From NCBI RefSeq assembly GCF_002237655.1, contig NZ_NOKT01000024.1, positions 79,724 through 143,723 on the forward strand: DNA of 64,000 bases, given 5' to 3'. Within the stretch, counting starts at the first letter, position 1. Every line of letters starts with the position of its first letter. The DNA comes from Streptomyces sp. XY006. Lineage in GTDB: Bacteria > Actinomycetota > Actinomycetes > Streptomycetales > Streptomycetaceae. The notes beneath the pieces are model-generated. The model was not told the origin of the DNA. It saw only the letters and a list, made by a program, of their open reading frames with translations, and searched no databases. The position numbers and the translations under genes were made by a program. Shown here piece by piece: positions 51,941-60,934 of the stretch.

Positions 51941-52882
51941 TCACAGCGCGGCTCCCACGAGGTCGAGTCCGGCCGTGAGGAGGGCACCGAGAGCGGCCAG
52001 GTCGGCGGGCGAGGGGTCGGTGAGCGGGGCGCGTACGGGGCCCACCGGCCGGCCGCGCAGCCGGGCGGCGGCCTTGACCAGGGACACGGCGTACCCGGGG
52101 ACGCGGTCGCGCAGGTCGACGAACGGGACGTAGAAGTCGCGCAGCAGCTTGTCGACCGTTCCGTGGTCGTCGTCGCGCAGGGCGGCGAAGAAGGCGTCGG
52201 CGATCTCTGGGGCGAAGGCGTGGACGGCGGAGGAGTAGGCCGGCACGCCGACGGCGGCGTAGGCGCGGGCCTGGACCTCGGCGGTGGCGGCCCCGTTGAA
52301 GAACAGGAAGTCCTCGGGCGCGGCGAGCGTGAGGCGCTGCAGCCGGTCGAGGTCGCTGTGGCCGTCCTTGAGGCCGATGACGGTCGGCAGGGCGGCGACG
52401 CGCCGGAGCGAGTCGGCGGTGAAGGCCACCTGCCCGCGCTGGTAGGCGATCAGGGGCAGCGGGGTGCGGGCGGCGAGCTGCTCCAGCTGGGCGACCAGGC
52501 CGTCCTGCGGGGCGGCGACGAGGTAGTGCGGCAGGACCAGGAGCGCGTCGGCTCCGGCGTCCTCGGCGACGCGCGCGAACCGGGCGGCCTGCGCCCAGCC
52601 GTAGCCGGTGCCCGCGACGACGGGGACGCGGCCGGCCGCCTCCTCGACGGCGATGGTGACGACCTGCCGGTACTCGTCCTCGTCCAGGGAGAAGAACTCC
52701 CCGGTGCCGCAGGCGGGGAAGACGGCGCCGGGCGCGGCGGCGAGCCGCTCGGCGACGTGGCGGCGGAAGCCGTCCGGGTCGAGGCCGCCGTCGTCGCGGA
52801 AGGCGGTCAGCGGGAACGACAGCACGCCGCCCGCCATGCCCTCCCGCAGCCGCCGCGCGACCGCCACCGGTCCAGCGCTCAC
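51941..52882 (-). CDS. kdgD: 5-dehydro-4-deoxyglucarate dehydratase
   Basis: This DapA-superfamily enzyme converts 5-keto-4-deoxyglucarate to 2-oxoglutarate semialdehyde in glucarate/galactarate breakdown. The 313-residue protein has GVLSFPLTAF near 19 and ACGTGEFFSL near 58, hallmarks of KDG dehydratases, with Tyr147 in LIAYQRG and Schiff-base Lys172 in IGLKDGHSD. The GTG at 52882 has a perfect AAGGAGAT site. It is divergent from an IclR regulator, across a spacer with a 14-bp palindrome. Confidence 0.92.
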   Translation of the reverse strand: MSAGPVAVARRLREGMAGGVLSFPLTAFRDDGGLDPDGFRRHVAERLAAAPGAVFPACGTGEFFSLDEDEYRQVVTIAVEEAAGRVPVVAGTGYGWAQAARFARVAEDAGADALLVLPHYLVAAPQDGLVAQLEQLAARTPLPLIAYQRGQVAFTADSLRRVAALPTVIGLKDGHSDLDRLQRLTLAAPEDFLFFNGAATAEVQARAYAAVGVPAYSSAVHAFAPEIADAFFAALRDDDHGTVDKLLRDFYVPFVDLRDRVPGYAVSLVKAAARLRGRPVGPVRAPLTDPSPADLAALGALLTAGLDLVGAAL

Positions 52883-52903
52883 GGGTATCTCCTTATGTGG
52901 ACG

Positions 52904-52917
52904 TCATCCATGGATGA
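52904..52917. promoter_or_regulatory. 14-bp palindrome, candidate IclR operator
   Basis: TCATCCATGGATGA is a perfect palindrome between the divergent kdgD and iclR-type genes, 22 bases from the kdgD start. Size and position suit an IclR-family site over the kdgD promoter. Confidence 0.55.
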
Positions 52918-52924
52918 GAACGAA

Positions 52925-52961
52925 GGTTAGGTGGGTGAACAGGGTTAGGTGGGTGAACAGG
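52925..52961 (+). repeat. 18-bp tandem duplication in the kdgD/iclR spacer
   Basis: The unit GGTTAGGTGGGTGAACAG occurs twice in a row, at 52925 and 52943, without any change. It follows the palindrome and precedes the IclR gene by 40 bases. It may be a recent duplication or a pair of direct binding sites. Confidence 0.7.
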
Positions 52962-53001
52962 GACCGTCAACCAGGCGCAGCGGGACGATTACGATCGGCC
53001 C

Positions 53002-53784
53002 ATGTCAGACACAGGGGGCGTCCGCGAGGTGAAGTCCGCGGCGCGCACGGTCGAGCTGCTGGAACTCCTCGCGGCGCGCGGCGACCGCCCGGCCCGGCTC
53101 CAGGAGCTGGCCGACGCGCTCGGCGTGCCCCGCAGCTCCATGTACGCGCTGCTGCAGACCCTGGCCTCGCGCGGCTGGGTCCGCACCGACATCACCGGCT
53201 CGCTGTACGGCATCGGCATCCACGCCCTGCTCACCGGCACGAGCTACCTCGACTCCGACCCCCGCGTCCGGGTCGTGCGGCCGTACCTCGACGAGGCGTC
53301 CGAGGCGCTCGGCGAGACCATCCACATGGGCCGGCTGGACGGCCGTGACGTGGCGTACCTGGCGACGCGGGAGTCGCACGAGTACCTCAGGACGATCAGC
53401 AGGGTGGGGCGGCGGCTGCCCGCGCACGCCGGCGCCCTGGGCAAGGCACTGCTCGCGGAACGCCCCGACGAGGAGCTGCCCGAGGGGCCGTACGAGGCGC
53501 TGACCCTCAATTCGCACACCGGCCGGGAGTCCCTGGCGGCCGACCTCGCCCGGATCCGGGACCGCGGCTGGTCCGTGGACCGCGAGGAGGGCGTGCCCGG
53601 CATCGCCGGCTTCGGTTTCGCGCTGCGCTACGACACCCCCGCGCAGGACGCGATCAGCTGCTCGGTGCCGGTGGCCCGGCTCACCCCGGAGCACGAGGAG
53701 CGGATCGTCGCCGTGATGCGGGAGATCCGGGCCAAGATCGAGGCGACGGTGCCGACGGGCGCCGGGTCGGTGCACTGGCGCTAG
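53002..53784 (+). CDS. IclR-family transcriptional regulator
   Basis: This 260-residue regulator has an N-terminal winged helix (about 8-70: AARTVELLELLAARGDRPAR, LADALGVPRSSMYALLQTL) and a C-terminal IclR effector domain (about 85-250: GETIHMGRLDGRDVAYLATR, GALGKALLAE, GIAGFGFALRY). It is divergent from kdgD, the usual arrangement for regulators of sugar-acid breakdown. A hairpin (53824-53851) follows the stop. Confidence 0.93.
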   Translation: MSDTGGVREVKSAARTVELLELLAARGDRPARLQELADALGVPRSSMYALLQTLASRGWVRTDITGSLYGIGIHALLTGTSYLDSDPRVRVVRPYLDEASEALGETIHMGRLDGRDVAYLATRESHEYLRTISRVGRRLPAHAGALGKALLAERPDEELPEGPYEALTLNSHTGRESLAADLARIRDRGWSVDREEGVPGIAGFGFALRYDTPAQDAISCSVPVARLTPEHEERIVAVMREIRAKIEATVPTGAGSVHWR

Positions 53785-53823
53785 CGGAAACGCGCGCGAG
53801 GAGCGCCGGCAACCCCCGGAGAA

Positions 53824-53851
53824 CCCGGGAAACGGGGCTCGTTTACCCGGG
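53824..53851 (+). terminator. Hairpin after the IclR gene
   Basis: CCCGGGAAAC (53824-53833) pairs with GTTTACCCGGG (53841-53851), ten base pairs with one bulged A, around a 7-base loop. It begins 40 bases after the stop codon. Confidence 0.5.
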
Positions 53852-54009
53852 CTTCACCACCCCAAACGCGACGTGCGCCAGATCACACCCCCCGGGCTCC
53901 CGTGCCCGAGTACTTGCTTGATACAAATTGCCCGCGCGTTCCTGTCCGTCGACGGTCGTCGCCCCATCCCCCTTTTCTGCCGCTCCTTTCGCATGCCCTG
54001 GGAACGCCC

Positions 54010-55323
54010 GTGCTCGCCCCCCGCACCACCCCCTGGCCCCTCGTCGCCCTTTTCACGGCCGGGTACCTCGCTCCGTACCTGCTCCCGACCACCGTCGGGC
54101 GGCTCGACTCGGCCCTTCCGCTCTCCGCCACCCAGGCCGGTGCCGTCGGCAGCGCGCTGCTGCTGAGTTCGGCCGCCGCCGGATTCGCCCTGGCCTCCCG
54201 GGTCGAGCGGATCGGCGCCCGCACCCTCGCCCGGCTCGGCCTGGTCCTGGCCGTCGTCGGCTACGGCGGCGCGGCGCTGACCTCCGCCGTCCCGGCCGTC
54301 GTCGCCGGCGCGATGGTCGGCGGCTTCGGCTCCGGCACGGCCACCACCGTCGCCGCCACCCTCATCGCCGCCCAGCAGGATCCCCACCGGGCCTCCACCG
54401 CCGGGCTGCTGAGCGTCTCCGCCCTCGCGGGCACCGTGTACCTGACGGTTCCGCACCTGGGCCCGGGGCACGGTCTGCCGCTGTCCGCGATCGCCCTCAC
54501 GGCCCTGGCCGTGTGGCCGCTGACCGGCCGGCTCCCCTCCGGTGTGCCCGCCGCACCGGCCCGGCAGGACAAGGCCCGCCTGCCGCACGCCCGTTCCGGC
54601 CTGGTGCTGGCCGCCGCCATGGTCTGCTGGTCGCTCGCCCAGAACTCCCTGTGGGGCGTGAGCGGACGCATCGGGCTGGAGCAGGCCCACCTCGGCGAGG
54701 CCACCGTCGGTGCCGTGTTCGCCGTGGCCCTGGGCGCCGGACTGGCCGGCGTGCTCGCGGCCGGTGCCCTGGGCGCGCGGCTCGGACGGGCCGTGCCGAT
54801 CGGCCTGGGCACGGTTCTCATCGCCGGCTGCATCGCCGTCAGCGCCTCCGCGACCGGCCTCGGCAGCTTCGCGGCCGGCGAGATCGCCTGGAACACGCTG
54901 TACCCGGTGGTGCTGTCGTACCTGATCGGGCTGGCAGCCTCGCTCGACCCGCGCGGGCGCTGGGCGGTGCTGGTCGGCTCGGCGTCCTCACTGGGCACGG
55001 CCGCGGGGCCGCTGACCGGCAGCGTGCTGTCGGCGCAGGCCGGCTTCCCGGTCATGGGCCTGGTCCTCGGCGCCGGTCTGCTGGTGATCGCGCTGCCGAT
55101 GACCGCCGTCGCCGTGCACACCGGCGGGCGCCCGCTGCTGCCCGGCGCGATCCGCCGCCGCGGCGGGCACCCGGCCGCCCTGGTCGCCGCCGCCACGGGC
55201 ACGCCCACGGGCGCGATTCCCGAGATCGGCGCACCGGAGCAGCACGTGGTGGAGATCCCCGTGGACACCCCGGCCGTCCCCGCCCAGCGCGCCTACGGCA
55301 AGGCGGGGTCGGAGGTCCTGTGA
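54010..55323 (+). CDS. MFS transporter (AraJ-like)
   Basis: This 437-residue membrane protein has about 12 helices: TPWPLVALFTAGYLAPYLLPTTVG at the start, SRVERIGARTLARLG for loop 2-3 and a long hydrophilic tail (about 385-437). The second half shows the repeat VLAAAMVCWSLAQNSLWGVSG. The substrate is unknown. The frame opens at 53902, but an AT-rich promoter-like patch (TTGCTTGATACAAATT at about 53913-53928) lies there, so the GTG at 54010 is preferred. It stands alone between iclR and the deaminase gene. Confidence 0.8.
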   Translation: MLAPRTTPWPLVALFTAGYLAPYLLPTTVGRLDSALPLSATQAGAVGSALLLSSAAAGFALASRVERIGARTLARLGLVLAVVGYGGAALTSAVPAVVAGAMVGGFGSGTATTVAATLIAAQQDPHRASTAGLLSVSALAGTVYLTVPHLGPGHGLPLSAIALTALAVWPLTGRLPSGVPAAPARQDKARLPHARSGLVLAAAMVCWSLAQNSLWGVSGRIGLEQAHLGEATVGAVFAVALGAGLAGVLAAGALGARLGRAVPIGLGTVLIAGCIAVSASATGLGSFAAGEIAWNTLYPVVLSYLIGLAASLDPRGRWAVLVGSASSLGTAAGPLTGSVLSAQAGFPVMGLVLGAGLLVIALPMTAVAVHTGGRPLLPGAIRRRGGHPAALVAAATGTPTGAIPEIGAPEQHVVEIPVDTPAVPAQRAYGKAGSEVL

Positions 55324-55330
55324 GAGCCCG

Positions 55331-56347
55331 CTAGGGGAAGGTGTACGCCTCGACCTCGGCGAGGTACCGCGCCCGCAGCTCCTCGTCGTCCTCCAGGAAG
55401 GAGGCGAGGAAGGAGTTGCGGGCCAGCTCGCGCAGCCGCTCCCCGTCCAGCCCGAGGGTCGCGCCCACGGCGTCGAAGTTGTCCCCGGCGTAGCCGCCGA
55501 AGTAGGCCGGGTCGTCGGAGTTGACCGTGCACATCAGGCCCGCGTCGAGCATGGCGGGCAGCGGGTGGTCGGCGAGGGTGTCGACGGTGCGCAGCCGGAC
55601 GTTCGACAGGGGGCACAGCGTCAGCGGCACCCGGTCCCGCACCAGCCGCTCCACCAGCGCCGGGTCCTCCACACAGCGCAGCCCGTGGTCGACCCGCTCG
55701 ACGCCGAGCACGTCCAGCGCCTCGGTGATGTACTCCGGCGGCCCCTCCTCGCCCGCGTGGGCGACCCGCCGCAGCCCGAGCGCGGCGGCGGCCTGGTAGA
55801 CCTCGCGGAACTTCGCCGGCGGGTGCCCGACCTCCGCCGAGTCCAGCCCGACGCCGGTGATCCGGTCCAGGTAGGGCCTGGCCGCCTCCAGGGTCGCCAG
55901 GGCCGACTCGGCGGACTCGTCACGCAGGAAGCACAGGATCAGCCGGGTCGAGATGCCGTGGTTCTCCTCGCTGCGCCCCAGTGCCCGCCACAGCCCCTCG
56001 ACGACCGTGCCGAGCTCCAGACCGCGGCCCGTGTGGGCCTGCGGGTCGAAGAAGATCTCCGCGTGGCGCACGCCCTGCGCTGCGGCCCGGGCCAGGTACT
56101 CGTTCGCCAGGTCCTCGAAGTCCCGCTCGGTGCGCAGGACGGCCATGAGCTCGTAGTACAGGTTCAGGAACGACTGGAGATCCTCGAAGCGGTACGCCTC
56201 ACGCAGCTCGTCCGTGTCGGCGTAGGGCAGCGTGAGGCCGTTGCGCGTGGCGAGCTCGAAGGCGAGCTCCGGTTCCAGGGTGCCTTCGATGTGAAGGTGC
56301 AGTTCGGCTTTGGGGATGGGCATCACTGCATCGTACGGGCGTTTCAC
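55331..56347 (-). CDS. Adenosine/adenine deaminase family protein
   Basis: This 338-residue zinc amidohydrolase has PKAELHLHIEGTLEPELAF (metal His17 and His19), AHAGEEGPPEYI (catalytic Glu; this longer form is typical of the adenine deaminase branch), RVDHGLRC, LCPLSNVRL and NSDDPAYFGG. It deaminates adenosine or adenine to inosine or hypoxanthine for purine salvage. GTG 56347 overlaps the RNase Z stop (GTGA); the ATG at 56323 is an alternative. Last gene of the tricorn-HIT-rnz run. Confidence 0.88.
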   Translation of the reverse strand: MKRPYDAVMPIPKAELHLHIEGTLEPELAFELATRNGLTLPYADTDELREAYRFEDLQSFLNLYYELMAVLRTERDFEDLANEYLARAAAQGVRHAEIFFDPQAHTGRGLELGTVVEGLWRALGRSEENHGISTRLILCFLRDESAESALATLEAARPYLDRITGVGLDSAEVGHPPAKFREVYQAAAALGLRRVAHAGEEGPPEYITEALDVLGVERVDHGLRCVEDPALVERLVRDRVPLTLCPLSNVRLRTVDTLADHPLPAMLDAGLMCTVNSDDPAYFGGYAGDNFDAVGATLGLDGERLRELARNSFLASFLEDDEELRARYLAEVEAYTFP

Positions 56348-57249
56348 CGACGCTTCGGAACCGGCACCCGGAGCAGATCATGCGCCACGGTCAGCTCGCC
56401 CTCGTACCCGGCGGCCCGGGCCTGCCGCTCGAACTCGTCCGGCTCGGTGTAACGCTGGCTGAAGTGGGTGAGCACCAGGTGGCGCACGCCCGCGTCCCGG
56501 GCCACCCGCGCGGCCTGGCCGGCGGTCAGATGCCCGTGCTCGACGGCGAGTCGCTCGTCCTCGTCGAGGAACGTCGACTCGATGACGAGCAGGTCGCAGC
56601 CCTCGGCCAGCGCGTACACGCCGTCGCACAGGCGGGTGTCCATGACGAACGCGAACCGCTGCCCGCGCCGCACCTCGCTGACGTCCTCCAGGGTGACCCC
56701 GCCGAGCGAGCCCTCGCGCTGGATCCGGCCCACGTCCGGGCCCTTCACCCCGTGCGCGGCGAGCCGCTCGGGCAGCATCCGGCGGCCGTCGGGCTCGACG
56801 ATCCGGTAGCCGTACGACTCCACCGGGTGCGACAGCTTCCGGGCCTCCAGGGTGTAGCCGCCGGTGCGGGCGAGGGGCCCGTCGGCGTCGACCGGCGCCT
56901 CGGTGATGCCGACGGTCTCGCGGTAGGCGGTGGCGTACCGGAGCCGGTCGAAGAAGCGCTGCCCGGAGCGGGGGTAGTGGGCGGTGACCCCGTGCGGCAC
57001 TTTGTCGAGGTTGATGCGCTGGATCACACCGGCCAGGCCGAGGCTGTGGTCGCCGTGGAAGTGCGTGACGCAGATCCGGTGCAGGTCGTGCGCGGCGACC
57101 CCGGCGCGCAGCATCTGGCGCTGCGTGCCCTCGCCGGGGTCGAACAGGATGCCCTCGCCGTCCCAGCGCAGCAGGTAGCCGTTGTGGTTGCGGTGCCGGG
57201 TCGGGACCTGGCTGGCGGTGCCCAGGACGACGAGTTCGCGTACGGACAA
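56344..57249 (-). CDS. rnz: Ribonuclease Z (MBL fold)
   Basis: This tRNA 3' endonuclease of the metallo-beta-lactamase fold has 301 residues: LVVLGTASQVPTRHRNHNGY, DPGEGTQRQM, metal motif THFHGDHSLGL, the long exosite arm region (about 135-175), MDTRLCDGVYALAEG and THFSQRYTE near the end. The start is read as TTG at 57249, which gives the family N-terminus SVRELVVLGT, five bases after the HIT stop; a GTG at 57270 would overlap the HIT gene. No ATG is available. Confidence 0.93.
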   Translation of the reverse strand: MSVRELVVLGTASQVPTRHRNHNGYLLRWDGEGILFDPGEGTQRQMLRAGVAAHDLHRICVTHFHGDHSLGLAGVIQRINLDKVPHGVTAHYPRSGQRFFDRLRYATAYRETVGITEAPVDADGPLARTGGYTLEARKLSHPVESYGYRIVEPDGRRMLPERLAAHGVKGPDVGRIQREGSLGGVTLEDVSEVRRGQRFAFVMDTRLCDGVYALAEGCDLLVIESTFLDEDERLAVEHGHLTAGQAARVARDAGVRHLVLTHFSQRYTEPDEFERQARAAGYEGELTVAHDLLRVPVPKRR

Positions 57250-57254
57250 GGCGG

Positions 57255-57608
57255 TTATCCCGGGGGCCACTCGAGGCCGCGGCCGCCGAGGACGTGGCCG
57301 TGCACGTGCCAGACGGTCTGGCCGGCGCCGCTGCCGGTGTTGAAGACGAGGCGGTAGCTGTCGAGCTTCTCCTCGTCCGCGACGGCCTGGGCCTCGCGGA
57401 GCACGTCCGCGGTGAGCTCCGGGTCGGCGGCGGCGAGGGCCCCGGCGTTCTCGTAGTGCGCCTTGGGGATGACCAGGACGTGCGTGGGGGCCTGGGGGTT
57501 GATGTCGCGGAACGCGAGGGTCGTCTCCGTCTGGCGGACGATCGTCGCCGGGATCGTGCCTGCGACGATCTTGCAGAACAGGCAGTCGTCCTGGGGTTCC
57601 CCTGCCAT
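57255..57608 (-). CDS. HIT-family nucleotide-binding hydrolase (HinT-like)
   Basis: This 117-residue protein has CLFCKIVAGTIPATIV with a Cys pair for zinc, LAFRDINPQAPTHVLVIPK, and the catalytic HIT triad HVHGHVLGG near 104. It would hydrolyse nucleoside phosphoramidates such as AMP-lysine. CGGAGGG lies six bases before the ATG. It lies 86 bases after the tricorn gene and directly before RNase Z. Confidence 0.94.
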   Translation of the reverse strand: MAGEPQDDCLFCKIVAGTIPATIVRQTETTLAFRDINPQAPTHVLVIPKAHYENAGALAAADPELTADVLREAQAVADEEKLDSYRLVFNTGSGAGQTVWHVHGHVLGGRGLEWPPG

Positions 57609-57694
57609 TTTCCCTCCGGGGGTTGGCCGAATACGGTCCGACTCGGGCATCGTAGCGTCGTCGGGTGCGGGTGCGTTGTGGCTGGTCGCGCCCC

Positions 57695-60600
57695 TCAGAG
57701 CGTGGGGAGCGCCGGGGGCGTCTTCGCGGGACCGGTCTCCAGACGCTCCAACGCGATACGGATGGCCTCGTCGAGCTGCACATCCCTGCCCGCCGCGTGG
57801 TCCTGGGGGCGTTGCACCACTTCCACGTCGGGATCCACGCCGTGGTTCTCCACGCCCCACCCGTAACCCTCCAGCCAGAACGCGTACTTCGGCTGGGTGA
57901 CCAGGGTGCCGTCGACCAGGCGGTAGCGGCTGTCGATGCCGATGACGCCGCCCCAGGTGCGGGTGCCGACCACGGGGCCGATGCCGAGGGCCTTGATCGC
58001 GGCGTTGACGATGTCGCCGTCGGAGCCGGAGAACTCGTTGGCGACGGCGACGACCGGGCCACGGGGAGCGTCGCGCGGGTAGCTCTCGGCCCGCATGCCG
58101 CGGGGCAGGTCCCAGCCGACCACACGGCGGGCGAGCTTCTCCACGACGAGCTGGGAGGTGTGACCGCCGCGGTTCTCGCGGACGTCGACGACCAGCCCCT
58201 CGCGGGCGACCTCGACGCGCAGGTCGCGGTGGATCTGCGCCCAGCCGGGCGCCTGCATGTCCGGGACGTGGAGATAGCCGAGGCGGCCGCCGGACTTCTC
58301 GTGGACGTAGGCACGGCGGTCGGCGACCCAGGCGTGGTAGCGCAGCGGTTCCTCGTCGGCGACCGGGACGACGACGGCGTGCCGCGGGTCGCCGCCACCG
58401 GACGGGGAGATGGTCAGCTCCACCGGCTTGTTCGCCGTGCCGATCAGCAGCGGGCCCGGGCCGGTGACGGGGTCGACGGGCTGCCCCGCGACCGCCACGA
58501 CGGCGTCCCCGGGGCGTACCGCGACGCCGGGTGCGGCCAGCGGGCTGCGGGCGTCCGGGTCGGAGGTCTCCGAGGGCAGGATGCGGTCGACGCGCCAGGT
58601 GCCGTCCTCGTGGCGGGAGAGGTCGGCGCCGAGCAGGCCCTGACGGGGGCCGCCGCCGGATCCGCCGCGCGGGGTGACGTAGGCGTGGGACGTGCCGAGT
58701 TCGCCCTGGACCTCCCACAGCAGGTCCACCAGGTCGTCATGGGTGGCGAGCCGCTCCACGACCGGGCGGTAGCGGTCCAGCACGCCGGTCCAGTCGACGC
58801 CGCTCATGTCCGGCCGCCAGAAGTGGTCGCGCATGATGCGGCCGTTCTCGTCGAACATCTGCCGCCACTCGGCGGCGGGGTCGATCATCTGGCGGACCCG
58901 GCTCAGGTCGACGGTGATGTTGCTGTCGCTGTCGTCGTCGCCCGAGGCGCGCCGGTCGCTGGGGACGACCTTCAGCCGCCCGTCGGTCCACAGCAGCACC
59001 CGCTTGCCGTCACCGCTGACCTCGAAGTGGTCGGCGTCGACGGCGAGATGCTCGATGCGCTGCTGGACGAGGTCGTAGCGCTCCAGCTCGGTCTTCGGCT
59101 CGGGGTCGTCGGGGGTGGCCCGGGACGCGCCGAGCACCCCGGCGACCGGGTGGCGCAGCCACAGCACACCGTCCTTGGCGGCCCGCAGGTTGGAGTAGCG
59201 GGCGGCCTCCACCGGGAAGGGCACGATGCGGTCGGCGAGGCCGTCCAGGTCGATGCGGGTGGTGGGGGTGCCCTCGCTGTCCGGGGTCTCCTCCCGGTCG
59301 GGCGCCTCGAAGGACCGGCCGTGCCGCTGCGGGCCGAACGGGGAGGGCGTGGTCGCCGCGAGCGTGATGAGGTGTGGCCGGGCGCCCTCGACGAAGGCCA
59401 GGTCGAAGACGTGCTCGTCGTAGACGGGGTCGAAGGAGCGGGTCGACAGGAACGCGAGGTGCTTGCCGTCCGCCGTGAACGCGGGCGCGTAGTCCTGGAA
59501 GCGCAGCGGGGTCGCCTCGGTGACCGACAGGTCGGTGGTGTTGGCGAGCTTCAGCTGGCTCAGGGGCCGCGGGCCCGGGTGGGACCAGGCGAGCCAGGCC
59601 GAGTCAGGCGAGAAGACCAGCCCGGACACGTCGCCGTCCTCGCTGCGGTCGACCTCCCGCACCTCGCCGGTCTCCCGCTCCACGAGCAGCAGTCGCCCGT
59701 CGTGGGAGGCCACGGCGGCCCGGCTGCCGTCGGGGGCCATGGCGAGGTCCAGCACCCTGCCGAGCTGCCCGGCGGCGAGCCGGCGCGGGGTCGCGCCCGG
59801 GGTGAGGCCGGTGGCGGGGGCGAACTCCAGGGCGTCGTCTCCCTCGGCGTCCGTCACCCACACCACCCACTCCTCGCCGTCGGCGCGGAAGGTCCGCGGC
59901 AGCCGGGCCCGGACGCCGGGCGTGGCGGCCAGGGCGCGGGCCGGGCCGGAGCGGTGGGTGACCCAGTGCACGGTGCCGCGCACGGAGACGGCGCTGCCGC
60001 GCGCGGTGTGGTCCGGGGACGCCGAACCGAACCAGCGGGAGGCGTTCACCGGGAACGGCTGGAGGTCCACGCGCTGCCCGCCGAGGCGTACGTCGAGCCG
60101 GCGCGGCTCGGCCCCGTCCAGGTCGTCCAGCAGCCACAGTTCACCGGCGCTGGAGTAGACGACACGGCTGCCGTCGGTCGCGGCGTGCCGGGCGTAGAAG
60201 CCCTCGACAGGCGTGTGCCGGCGCAGGTCGGAGCCGTCGGCGAGGGAGGAGTAGAGCGCGCCGGTGCCCTCGTGGTCGGAGAGGAAGGCGACCCGGTCAC
60301 CGACCCACAGCGGGTCCTCGATGTTGCCGTCGAGGTCCTCGTGCAGCCGGACGAACTCGCCGTCGCCGTCGCGGTCGATCCACAACTTGCCCGCCGTGCC
60401 GCCCCGGTACCGCTTCCACCAGGCCGCCTCGCGCCCCATCGGCGCGGACAGCAGCACCGTGTGCGGCCCGGACGCCACGGCGCCGACGGGCCCGTACGGC
60501 AGGGTTGCGGCCGGGCCGCCGTCCAGCGGGACGGCACGCGCCCAGGTGCGGCGCAGGCTGGCCTGGCCGTGGGAGCTGATCGCCAGCACCTCGCCGCCGG

Positions 60601-60889
60601 GCGTCCAGCCGCGCACCTGGGTCTTGGAACTGCCCCAGTAGGTCAGGCGCTTGGCGGGGCCGCCGTCGACCGGGGCGACGAGCACCTCCGGGGCGCCGTC
60701 GCGGGTGGAGGTCCAGGCGACCGAGGTGCCGTCGGGCGAGATGCGGGGGTGGGTCACCGGCGTGTTGTCGGCGCTGACCCGCCAGGCCCGGCCACCGTCG
60801 AGCGGCGCGAGCCACACGTCGTCCTCGGCGGTGAAGGCGACCAGGTCGCCGTGCACGTGCGGGAAGCGGAGGTAAGCAGGCGATGTCAC
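57695..60889 (-). CDS. tri: Tricorn protease homologue (S41 family)
   Basis: This 1064-residue giant peptidase degrades oligopeptides released by the proteasome. The N-terminal half holds two beta-propellers (about 5-640: many repeats like RISPDGTSVAW, LVFSPDSAWLAWS). Then come the C1 domain with the catalytic His in LGTSHAYVTP near 735, a PDZ domain (about 755-845) and the C2 domain with the nucleophile Ser in NEFSGSDGD near 953 and the basic/acidic ending GVDPDVEVVQRP. Length matches the known 1.07 kDa-residue tricorn chains. It is followed by HIT, rnz and the deaminase. Confidence 0.95.
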   Translation of the reverse strand: MTSPAYLRFPHVHGDLVAFTAEDDVWLAPLDGGRAWRVSADNTPVTHPRISPDGTSVAWTSTRDGAPEVLVAPVDGGPAKRLTYWGSSKTQVRGWTPGGEVLAISSHGQASLRRTWARAVPLDGGPAATLPYGPVGAVASGPHTVLLSAPMGREAAWWKRYRGGTAGKLWIDRDGDGEFVRLHEDLDGNIEDPLWVGDRVAFLSDHEGTGALYSSLADGSDLRRHTPVEGFYARHAATDGSRVVYSSAGELWLLDDLDGAEPRRLDVRLGGQRVDLQPFPVNASRWFGSASPDHTARGSAVSVRGTVHWVTHRSGPARALAATPGVRARLPRTFRADGEEWVVWVTDAEGDDALEFAPATGLTPGATPRRLAAGQLGRVLDLAMAPDGSRAAVASHDGRLLLVERETGEVREVDRSEDGDVSGLVFSPDSAWLAWSHPGPRPLSQLKLANTTDLSVTEATPLRFQDYAPAFTADGKHLAFLSTRSFDPVYDEHVFDLAFVEGARPHLITLAATTPSPFGPQRHGRSFEAPDREETPDSEGTPTTRIDLDGLADRIVPFPVEAARYSNLRAAKDGVLWLRHPVAGVLGASRATPDDPEPKTELERYDLVQQRIEHLAVDADHFEVSGDGKRVLLWTDGRLKVVPSDRRASGDDDSDSNITVDLSRVRQMIDPAAEWRQMFDENGRIMRDHFWRPDMSGVDWTGVLDRYRPVVERLATHDDLVDLLWEVQGELGTSHAYVTPRGGSGGGPRQGLLGADLSRHEDGTWRVDRILPSETSDPDARSPLAAPGVAVRPGDAVVAVAGQPVDPVTGPGPLLIGTANKPVELTISPSGGGDPRHAVVVPVADEEPLRYHAWVADRRAYVHEKSGGRLGYLHVPDMQAPGWAQIHRDLRVEVAREGLVVDVRENRGGHTSQLVVEKLARRVVGWDLPRGMRAESYPRDAPRGPVVAVANEFSGSDGDIVNAAIKALGIGPVVGTRTWGGVIGIDSRYRLVDGTLVTQPKYAFWLEGYGWGVENHGVDPDVEVVQRPQDHAAGRDVQLDEAIRIALERLETGPAKTPPALPTL

Positions 60890-60934
60890 CTGATCACCCT
60901 ATGCAGCGAGGGCGCCGCGCGGACAGGGTTCGGA

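Noticed and set aside
51703..51987. Possible small genes in the kdgD/kinase spacer
   Set aside because: Low-complexity Arg/Ser/Pro translation, no ribosome-binding sites, no coding-like third-position pattern.
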